Assembly (NCBI GenBank): GCA_963677395.2 | Contig: OY781965.2 | Location: 558,001-622,000, forward strand | Reading direction: 5' to 3' | From: G963667975 sp963677395 | GTDB lineage: Bacteria > Bacteroidota > Bacteroidia > Bacteroidales > G963667975 | DNA length: 64,000 nucleotides | In this document: positions 44,420-53,200 of the stretch, one piece after another | Layout of the letters: each line of letters starts with the position of its first letter | How positions within the stretch are numbered: position 1 is the stretch's first letter | Translations under genes and position numbers: made by a program | The notes under the pieces: generated by a model | Seen by the model: the letters and a program-made list of their open reading frames with translations, nothing else | Told to the model about the DNA's origin: nothing | The model's database searches: none

Positions 44420-44734
44420 ATGGCTAGACTTTATTTATCAGGATATTGCAAGAACGAGAGAATCATAGGAATAAGTGATATTGAAAAAATTATTAGTAAA
44501 TATGGATTTATTCTTGATTTTAAAATGTTTTCAGACATTTCTATAAGTATGATTATTGAGATTGAAGAATCTAAAGTTGATTCATTATTCAGTGATTTGA
44601 AAAATTATATGAATATGAATGATTTTGAAACCCTAAATACAGATTCAAAAAAGGAGTGCACTGTTTTTCTAAATGTGACATTTTCAAAAGGGACAGGTAA
44701 TTTGAGAATAGAAATGCCTGCTGTACCAGGTTGA
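44420..44734 (+). CDS. Hypothetical 104-aa protein
   Basis: 104 residues, starting MARLYLSGYCKNERIIGISD. It has an alpha/beta character with no signal peptide, no membrane segment and no catalytic motif I recognise. The start is the only ATG at the head of the frame. Nearby genes are broken, so its status as a live gene is uncertain. Confidence 0.55.
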   Translation: MARLYLSGYCKNERIIGISDIEKIISKYGFILDFKMFSDISISMIIEIEESKVDSLFSDLKNYMNMNDFETLNTDSKKECTVFLNVTFSKGTGNLRIEMPAVPG

Positions 44735-44900
44735 TTTTTAATATTATGCAAAAATGGCCGTTGCTAAAACATATAGAGCGATAGCCCTAAAGTTCGCTTA
44801 AAGAAACCCGATTATACGAGAAAAGTATCGATTTTTTGGGTTTATGCAAACTGTTGGCAGCAAGACAAGGGGAAATATGGAAAATAAAATTAAAAATAGT
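44735..44900. other. 166-bp non-coding stretch with an imperfect hairpin
   Basis: A stretch around 44808-44845 (AAACCCGAT ... TTTTTTGGGTTT) can form an imperfect hairpin. No gene is seen. Confidence 0.4.
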
Positions 44901-45316
44901 ATGATTAAAAATTAGGAATTCCAATCTGTGCTTTAGGTTTGATTTTTATAACATCATGCACGACTTATCTAATACCAGTCGATAGTTTTAAAAAACAATT
45001 CGCTGGAATAGATTCAACAAGACTTAAACTTGTAAACGTAATTGGACCAATTGGAGAAACTTACAGTTATTTAGCAAATCCGTTACAGATAATTAAGTGT
45101 GTTGATAAAAAAGGAAATCCATTTGAATTGATTAACAGCCCCTCAATTGAGATTTGGTTTACCTATGGAGACAAGAATAATCGGACAATTTATTACTTCG
45201 ATAGAATTTATGTAAATGATAGTTGCGTTGTTGGTGTACAATCAAGATTTATATCTCCGATTAAAAAGACTATCCCAATAAATAGTCGTTCCTTATTAAC
45301 ATTCAGCTGTTTATAA
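44901..45316 (+). pseudogene. Lipoprotein gene with a frameshift in the signal peptide
   Basis: The frame from 44939 begins with TTG and lacks a normal start. Upstream, an ATG at 44901 reads MIKN then stops. If the run of five A (44907-44911) had six, the frame would read MIKKLGIPICALGLIFITSC, a good lipoprotein signal peptide with its lipobox Cys, and continue in frame to the stop at 45316. So this looks like a one-base deletion in a homopolymer. The mature part (about 120 residues, TTYLIPVDSFKKQF onwards) resembles no family I know. Its last codons lie within a long inverted repeat (45278-45340), so the C-terminus may also be altered. Confidence 0.6.
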
Positions 45317-45340
45317 TGTTAATAAGGAACGACTACTTAT
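45278..45340. repeat. Near-perfect 26-bp inverted repeat over the end of the lipoprotein gene
   Basis: Arms at 45278-45303 and 45315-45340 pair with one mismatch around an 11-nt loop (core AGTCGTTCCTTATTAACATT). The stop codon (45314-45316) lies at its loop. It may be a terminator or an inserted palindromic element. Confidence 0.85.
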
Positions 45341-45341
45341 G

Positions 45342-45378
45342 GCAAGCCAGGCAGATAATGATTCCAGGCCTGTCTTGC
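45342..45378. repeat. Second hairpin next to the inverted repeat
   Basis: Arms GCAAGCCAGGC (45342-45352) and GCCTGTCTTGC (45368-45378) pair with one mismatch. Confidence 0.65.
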
Positions 45379-45675
45379 ATGGCTGTTGATCACATGAAGA
45401 TGAGTATTTCTCTTCGTTTTGATTGCGTGAACTGGTTTTGGGAGGTAATTATGTAATAATTTGATTATCGGATATTTAGTTCGGTAATCGGTTGTTTTCC
45501 CGTTCTATCGCTATTGAGATGAATACAAATTTCTTCAGATCATTTCTTTTGATACTTTAGTGTGAGAATCCCCCGGTGGCAAAAACAATTGCCGACCAGT
45601 TATATGCGCATTTTTAGATGTTTTCTCTTTTTCAAAAATTCATCCCAATGCATCTGGATTCAAATTGAATTTACC
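45379..45675. other. 297-bp non-coding stretch before the MORN gene
   Basis: No gene or repeat is supported. Confidence 0.5.
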
Positions 45676-45683
45676 TACCTTTG
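45676..45683 (+). promoter_or_regulatory. -7 element of the MORN-type gene
   Basis: TACCTTTG, an exact TAnnTTTG match, 36 bp before the ATG at 45720. It overlaps the TTG that begins the longer frame, so it rules that start out. Confidence 0.55.
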
Positions 45684-45719
45684 CGCCTGCATTCTAAACA
45701 TTTTAAGAGCAATTTGAAT

Positions 45720-46442
45720 ATGAGAAAGCTATTTTTCTTTCTAAGCGTGATAGCATTACTGGCATCATGCAGCAGGGAAATAAAGGAAGTTACGGAAACG
45801 TATCCTGATGGGAAGCCTAAATTGGTTACATGGTACAAAGATGTAGAGGGGGTAAAGGTGAAGAAGCGTCAGACAGGATATTATCAAAGTGGAGAAGAAC
45901 GGTTTAAAGGAGGTTTTGAAAATGGAAAACCAGCAGGAGAGTGGGAATTCTGGTTTGAAAACGGTAAAACTTTTGCTGAAGCAAAATACGATCAAAAAAT
46001 TGATAAGCAAAGCTGGAAATTTTGGAACGAAAACGGTGGCCGTATTTTAGACGATTCCTATACCGTTACTGTTCAGGGATTTTATCCGGATCTTACTCCA
46101 AGTCAGGCTGTTTTTTTCAAAGGAGAAGGAAGAGCTGCTACTAACATATTCTTTTATCCAAATTTTAAATCGCAGATGGATGGAGCCAGTGAAAATGGAA
46201 AACGTACAGGACGATGGGTCTATTTTTATGAAAATGGAAATAAATGGAGTGAAGGATTTTTTGTAAACGACATCAACGACAGCACTCGTACTGTTTGGTA
46301 TGAGAGTGGTGCAAAACGCTACGAAGGAAAGTATAAACTTGGGATAGAAGTTGGCCTGTGGAAGTTCTGGGATGAAAAAGGAACGTTAGTGAAAGAGATA
46401 AACTACGATACTATACCGTTAGATAAAAGGATTAAGCAGTAA
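45720..46442 (+). CDS. MORN-repeat lipoprotein (YwqK-like)
   Basis: 240 residues from the ATG at 45720. A lipoprotein signal ends at Cys17 (IALLASCS). Beyond it, short repeats of the type YYxSGxxxxxGxxxxGKxxGxWxxWxENG are found (ERFKGGFENGKPAGEWEFWF, FYENGNKWSEGFFVND), which is the MORN_2 pattern of YwqK-type proteins. Homologues are often called antitoxins by name only; here no toxin partner is near. It probably sits in the outer membrane, facing the periplasm or surface. It overlaps the converging acetyltransferase gene by 11 bp. Confidence 0.85.
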   Translation: MRKLFFFLSVIALLASCSREIKEVTETYPDGKPKLVTWYKDVEGVKVKKRQTGYYQSGEERFKGGFENGKPAGEWEFWFENGKTFAEAKYDQKIDKQSWKFWNENGGRILDDSYTVTVQGFYPDLTPSQAVFFKGEGRAATNIFFYPNFKSQMDGASENGKRTGRWVYFYENGNKWSEGFFVNDINDSTRTVWYESGAKRYEGKYKLGIEVGLWKFWDEKGTLVKEINYDTIPLDKRIKQ

Positions 46443-46860
46443 GAGTCATCTTAACATGCTCAACACCGGCTTCGAGAAAGTGTTCGCCCACTGTTTCGAA
46501 GCCGTTGTCTTTATACCAGTCCACCACGTAGATCTGTGCATGTAGATATATCTCTTTTTCCATAGGTAAAAGATCGGCAAGTATATGGTCCAGAATCAAT
46601 TGTCCGTAATAATTACGACGTTCTGAGGCTATTACAGCAAAACGTTCCAGTCGAAGACCCTCTTCTGTTTCGCGCCAGCGTGCGGTACCGACTGCTTTAT
46701 TATCGATAAATAACAGGTAATGTTGCGCAACTTCGTCAAACTCATCCAGTTCAAGGGTAGAGTCAACATGTTGCTCGTTTACAAATACTTCCGTACGAAC
46801 GCTGTGTGCAAGAGCTAAATTTTCCTTGTCACTTCCTTTGAATGAAATGATCTCAACCAT
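46432..46860 (-). CDS. GNAT-family N-acetyltransferase
   Basis: 142 residues, a short GNAT protein. The N-terminal helix and strand (RTEVFVNEQHVDSTLELDEF) and central AVGTARWRETEEGLRLERFA, followed by RRNYYGQLILDHIL in place of the Q/RxxGxG/A pyrophosphate-binding loop, resemble the ElaA-type branch. It would acetylate a small amine or protein from acetyl-CoA. The start is 6 bp after the stop of a broken T9SS gene, in the same direction. Confidence 0.85.
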   Translation of the reverse strand: MVEIISFKGSDKENLALAHSVRTEVFVNEQHVDSTLELDEFDEVAQHYLLFIDNKAVGTARWRETEEGLRLERFAVIASERRNYYGQLILDHILADLLPMEKEIYLHAQIYVVDWYKDNGFETVGEHFLEAGVEHVKMTLTA

Positions 46861-46866
46861 AGTGCT

Positions 46867-47139
46867 TTAGTTTTTAATAATCTTTTGGCTTAATATCCCT
46901 TTTGCTGTTTTTACTTTTAAAATATAGATCCCCTTTTCAAGCCGTTGTAAAGATATAGATTTCTCTGCAATGCCATTTACAGGATTAACAATTTCTTCAT
47001 ATAGTTTGTTGCCAAGACCATCAAATAATTCAAGTTCTACACTTTCTTCAACACCTGTTAACCGAAAGAATATCTGGTTCGAAGCTGGGTTTGGATGAAG
47101 TCTGATTTCGGAATATATGAATGAAATAATTTTTCTTAG
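46867..47139 (-). pseudogene. Orphan T9SS type A sorting domain (gene remnant)
   Basis: A 91-codon frame without a start codon ends here. It reads ISEIRLHPNPASNQIFFRL, then ELFDGLGNKLYEEIV, LEKGIYILKVKTAKG and QKIIKN at the stop, the full pattern of a type A sorting domain (HPNPxxN start, GIYxLxV, KIIK end). A stop codon lies directly upstream in the frame, and no secreted domain precedes it. It is a leftover of a cargo gene. Confidence 0.8.
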
Positions 47140-47152
47140 TCAGGAAGAAATA

Positions 47153-47192
47153 AAAGAGAAGACTGTTTTAAGTAAAAAACAGTCTTCTCTTT
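47153..47192 (-). terminator. Terminator of the giant-protein operon
   Basis: Perfect 17-bp arms (47153-47169 and 47176-47192, core AAGAGAAGACTG) around a 6-nt loop, just after the stop of the 2441-residue gene. Confidence 0.85.
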
Positions 47193-47213
47193 AGTGTTTT
47201 AAGAAATGAAGTA

Positions 47214-50200
47214 TTACTGTATCAGAACCTTTGTGGTTTTAGATTGAATTCCATTTTGTAAACGGATGAGATAAATTCCTGTTGGGAGTTGTGAAACATC
47301 AAATGCGTTGATGTATTCACCATCATTTGATTGGTAAACCTTTTGTTCAATCATCACTTGTCCGATTTCATTCAAAATCTGTACCGTGAATATTTTCATG
47401 CTGGATTTAAATACAATCGTAAAGTTCTGGTGTGCAGGATTTGGATAAACTTTCAGATTTTCAACTATTTCAGCCTCTTTTATTCCAATATTTGATACAT
47501 GAACAGTATCCTGAAAATCATCAGAACCACATTGATTTGTTGCTGTTAAAATAACGGTGTAGGTTCCTGTTACAGAATAGGTATGGTTTGGATTTATCTG
47601 GGTTGAGTTGGTAGAATTATCTCCAAATACCCAATTGTAAGTACTTGCATTCGTAGAACTATTGATAAAGCTTACATTCATACCGTTTGTCGTATTCGTG
47701 AAATATGCTACAGGTAATGGTCGAACCACAACCTTTACACTATCGTTTGCTACACTTGTCCAGCTTGCATCACTAACAGAAATAAGCCTATACGTAGTAG
47801 TTGTTACAGGGCTTACGATCAGGGAATAAGGTGAAGTTGTAATATTGTTGATGTTCAGATTGGTAACACCATTGTTGTAGCTTACACTCCATGGAGCCGT
47901 ACCTGTGAGTTGAATTTTCAGTGTATCATTTACGCCTGGACAAATTGAGTCGAGGGTATTGAGAAATTCTGCAATTGGAAGAGGAGTAATCGTTACAGTT
48001 AAAGAGTCGGAAGAGCTACTGCTACCACATGAATTCTGAGCAATTACACTTATTTTTACAATTCCTGTAAAATTGTTTGTCCAGTCTACAATTGCGGAGG
48101 TAGTATTTCCTGAAACAGTTCCTGCTGCTAAAGGTGTGATGTTCCATGTGTAAAATGTTGCATTAGTTCCTGTAGTTGTGTAATTTGAATTTGGACTGTT
48201 TTGGCTAAGGCTGGCAGGACCGGTTGGTATTGTTGGTTGCCCCGGAAGAGCCTGAATAGTAACAACTAAAGAGTCAGAAGAGATGCTTGTTCCACAACTG
48301 TTACTTCCGATTACAGAAATTTTTACAATTCCGGTGAAAGCGTTGTCCCAGTCAACAGTTACTGATGATGAATTTCCTGTAATAGTCCCGGCCGAAGCAG
48401 GATAAATACTCCAATTATAGGAAGTAGCATACAATCCACCTGATGTTGTATACGTTGTACTTGGGCTGTTTTCACACAAAGTAGTTACTCCAGTGGGTGT
48501 TGCCGGCATTAATGGCATAGGACTGATTACAATATCAAGAGAGTCTGATGATATTCCAGTACCACAACTATTCTGACCTTTCACCGCAATTTTAGCAGTA
48601 CCTGAGAAAGCCGCATTCCAGTTGATGGTAGCAGAAGCAGTTGTTCCAGAGATTGTTCCGGCAGTTGAAGGATAGATGCTCCAAACAAAAGCAGAGGCAT
48701 TTGTGCTGCCTGTAGTGCTAACACCAGAAGTGGCAGTACCCTGACAAACAGGAGAAGTTCCGGCAGGAGTAGCAGGTTTTAAAGGCAATGGATTCAGTGT
48801 AACGGATAAAGAATCCGAAGACACACCCGTACCGCAGGTATTTGTTCCTTTTACCGAGATCTTCACAATACCGCTGAACGTATTGTTCCAGTCGATAGAG
48901 ACAGTGGTTCCGGAACCAGAAACAGAACCAGCTGAAGCCGGAGTAATGCTCCAAATGTAAGAGGAGGCAAATGTACTTCCGGTAGTTGAATAGGAAGTGT
49001 TTGCATTATTTTCGCACAAAACCGTTGAACCAGTTGGAATTCCGGGTTTTGCAGGTAAAGCATTGATGTTTACAGTTAAAGAATCGGACGAGATACTGTT
49101 ACCGCAAGAGTTCATTCCGATAACCGAGATTTTAACTATTCCGGTAAAGGAGTTATTCCAGTCAACAATAGCCGAAGTGGCAGAACCGGAGATAGTTCCT
49201 GCTGAAGTTGGATAGATACTCCAAGTGTAAGAGGAAGCATTCGTACTTCCCGCCGTTGAATAGGAAGTATTGGAGCTGTTTTCGCATAAAACGGTAGAAC
49301 CGGTAGGAGTAGCAGGCTTCAGAGGAAGAGGCGTGATAACAATCGAAAGAGAATCGGAAGCAACACTCATACCGCAACTATTCTGCCCTTTCACCGCAAT
49401 TTTAGCAGTACCTGAGAAAGCCGCATTCCAGTTGATGGTAGCAGAAGCCGTCGTTCCAGAGATCGTTCCGGCAGTTGAAGGATAGATGCTCCAGACAAAA
49501 GCAGTAGCATTGGTACTTCCACTTGTAGTAACCATTGATGAAGCAGTACCCTGACAAACAGGAGACGTACCGGCAGGAGTAGCAGGTTTTAAAGGCAATG
49601 GATTCAGCGTAACGGATAAAGAATCCGAAGACAGACCCGTACCACAGGTATTTGTTCCTTTTACCGAAATCTTCACAATACCGCTGAACGTATTGTTCCA
49701 GTCGATAGAGGCAGTAGTTCCTGAACCAGAAACAGAACCAGCCGAAGCCGGAGTAATGCTCCAAATGTAAGAGGAGGCAAATGTACTTCCGGTAGTTGAA
49801 TAGGAAGTGTTTGCATTATTTTCGCACAAAACCGTTGAACCAGTTGGGATTCCGGGTTTTGCGGGTAAAGCATTGATGTTTACGGTTAAAGAATCGGACG
49901 AGATACTGTTACCGCAAGAGTTCATTCCGATAACCGAGATTTTAACTATTCCGGTAAAGGAGTTATTCCAGTCAACAATAGCCGAAGTGGCAGAACCGGA
50001 GATAGTTCCTGCTGAAGCCGGATAGATACTCCAGATATAAGAGGAAGCATTCGTACTTCCCGCCGTTGAATAGGAAGTGTTGGAACTGTTTTCGCATAAA
50101 ACAGCAGAACCGGCAGGAGTAGAAGGTTTCAGTGGTAACGGACTGATTGCAATCGAAAGAGAATCGGAAACAACACTCATACCGCAACTATTCTGCCCTT

Positions 50201-53200
50201 TCACCGCAATTTTAGCAGAACCTGAGAAAGCTGCATTCCAGTTGATGGTAGCAGAAGCCGTCGTTCCAGAGATTGTTCCGGCCGTTGAAGGATAAATGCT
50301 CCAAACAAAAGCAGAGGCATTTGTGCTGCCTGTAGTGCTAACACCAGAAGTGGCAGTACCCTGACAAACAGGAGAAGTACCGGCAGGAGTAGCAGGTTTT
50401 AAAGGCAATGGATTCAGCGTAACGGATAAAGAATCCGAAGACAGACCCGTACCACAGGTATTTGTTCCTTTTACCGAGATCTTCACAATACCGCTGAACG
50501 TATTGTTCCAGTCGATAGAGGCAGTAGTTCCTGAACCAGAAACAGAACCAGCCGAAGCCGGAGTAATGCTCCAAATGTAAGAGGAGGCAAATGTACTTCC
50601 GGTAGTTGAATAGGAAGTGTTTGTATTATTTTCGCACAAAACCGTTGAACCAGTTGGGGTTCCGGGTTTTGCGGGTAAAGCATTGATGTTTACGGTTAAA
50701 GAATCGGACGAGATACTGTTACCGCAAGAGTTCATTCCGATAACCGAGATTTTAACTATTCCGGTAAAGGAGTTATTCCAGTCCACGATAGCAGAAGAGG
50801 CAGTTCCAGAGATAGTCCCGGCTGAAGTTGGATAGATACTCCAGATATAAGAGGAAGCATTCGTACTTCCCGCCGTTGAATAGGAAGTATTGGAGCTGTT
50901 TTCACATAAAACAGCAGAACCGGCAGGAGTAGCAGGCTTCAGAGGAAGAGGCGTGATGACAATCGAAAGAGAATCGGAAGCAACACTCATACCGCAACTA
51001 TTCTGACCTTTCACCGCAATTTTAGCAGAACCTGAGAAAGCTGCATTCCAGTTGATGGTAGCAGAAGCCGTCGTTCCAGAGATCGTTCCGGCAGTTGAAG
51101 GATAGATGCTCCAGACAAAAGCAGTAGCATTGGTACTTCCACTTGTAGTAACCATTGATGAAGCAGTGCCCTGACAAACAGGAGACGTACCGGCAGGAGT
51201 AGCAGGTTTTAAAGGCAATGGATTCAGCGTAACGGATAAAGAATCCGAAGACAGACCCGTACCACAGGTATTTGTACCTTTTACCGAAATCTTCACAATA
51301 CCGCTGAACGTATTGTTCCAGTCGATAGAGACAGTAGTTCCTGAACCAGAAACAGAACCAGCCGAAGCCGGAGTAATGCTCCAAATGTAAGAGGAGGCAA
51401 ATGTACTTCCGGTAGTTGAATAGGAAGTGTTTGTATTATTTTCGCACAAAACCGTTGAACCAGTTGGGATTCCGGGTTTTGCAGGTAAAGCATTGATGTT
51501 TACGGTTAAAGAATCGGACGAGATACTGTTACCGCAAGAGTTCATTCCGATTACAGAAATTTTCACCACACCGGTAAAGGAGTTATTCCAGTCCACGATA
51601 GCAGAAGAGGCAGTTCCAGAGATAGTCCCGGCTGAAGCCGGATAGATACTCCAGATATAAGAGGAAGCATTCGAACTTCCCGCCGTTGAATAGGAAGTAT
51701 TGGAACTGTTTTCACATAAAACAGCAGAACCGGCAGGAGTAGCAGGCTTCAGAGGAAGAGGCGTGATGACAATCGAAAGAGAATCGGAAGCAACACTCAT
51801 ACCGCAACTATTCTGACCTTTCACCGCAATTTTAGCAGAACCTGAGAAAGCTGCATTCCAGTTGATGGTAGCAGAAGCCGTCGTTCCAGAGATTGTTCCG
51901 GCCGTTGAAGGGTAAATGCTCCAAACAAAAGCAGAGGCATTTGTGCTGCCTGTAGTGCTAACACCAGAAATGGCAGTACCCTGACAAACAGGAGAAGTTC
52001 CGGCAGGAGTAGCAGGCTTTAAAGGCAATGGATTCAGCGTAACGGATAAAGAATCCGAAGACATTCCGGTACCACAGGTATTTGTTCCTTTTACCGAAAT
52101 CTTCACAATACCGCTGAACGTATTGTTCCAGTCGATAGAGACAGTAGTTCCGGTACCAGAAACAGAACCAGCCGAAGCCGGAGTAATACTCCAAATGTAA
52201 GAGGAAGCAAATGTACTTCCGGTAGTTGAATAGGAAGTGTTTGCATTATTTTCGCACAAAACCGTTGAACCAGTTGGGGTTCCGGGTTTTGCGGGTAAAG
52301 GGCTGATCGTAATTGTAAGCGAATCCGAAGCAATACTACTTCCACAGTTATTTGTTCCTTTTACGGAAATTTTTGCAGTTCCTGAAAATAAATCATTCCA
52401 GTCAACACTTATTGTCATTCCACTGCCCGAAATTACCCCTGCAGTTGCCGGATTGATGCTCCATTCATAGGTAGATGAATATAAGCTGCCGGCACTTGAA
52501 TAGTTTGTATTTGAGGCATTTTGGCATAAAGTAGTTGTTCCGGCAGGAGTTGCAGGTTTAAGTGGCAGTGGGTTGAGTGTAATACTTAATGTGTCGGAGG
52601 GCGTTCCTGTACCGCAATTATTTACTCCTTTTACACATATTTTCGCTGTTCCTGTAAACGTATTGTTCCAGTCAACTGTTGCGGAGTTTGAATTACCATT
52701 GATTGTTCCTGCTGATACAGGCAAAATAGTCCATATATAAGAGGTAGCATACTGGCATCCACTTGTTGAATAATCAGTATTCGCATTGTTTTGACAGAGT
52801 AACGATGACCCAACCGGAGTTATAGGTTTAGTTGGTAATGTACTGATTGTAAGGTTTGAACCATTGTCAGAGCCAATTATTGCAGGGTTTGAACTGATAA
52901 CTCTGATTTTATAATGTGTTCCGGGGGTTAAATTTCCAGGAAGAGTAGCAGAGATTGAACCGGATGTTGTTGCAGTTAAAGATCCGATTGTTATCGGATT
53001 TGAAAATAAACCTGACGTATCAGACAGTTGTGCAGTAAACAGATTTCCTGCAGCCATTGTTCCGGAAGTTACATAAGGGACATTCAGATTTTGTCCTGAG
53101 CAAAATGGGCTGCCTGAAATTGTTCCTGTAGATAAGGTAATCAGTCCAAAAAGCTTAATATTCCCAGAAATCAGGTTTGCACTGATGTTTGCATAGCTGC

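Noticed and set aside
44808..44880. Integron-like attC site near the broken lipoprotein gene
   Set aside because: The imperfect hairpin and a GTTGGCAGCAAG-type motif do not form a full attC structure, and no integrase is in the window.
45720..46442. Toxin-antitoxin system suggested by the YwqK name
   Set aside because: No toxin partner is adjacent, and the protein is a MORN-type lipoprotein; the name alone is not evidence.
48718..52345. Many open frames of 60-120 codons in other frames, recurring every 810 bp within the repeat array
   Set aside because: They are shadows of the repeated coding sequence: the same frames return because the DNA repeats, and none has a start context or family.
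47979..52835. CRISPR-like regular repetition
   Set aside because: The unit is 270 bp, fully in frame with a secreted protein, with no short repeat-spacer structure and no cas gene.
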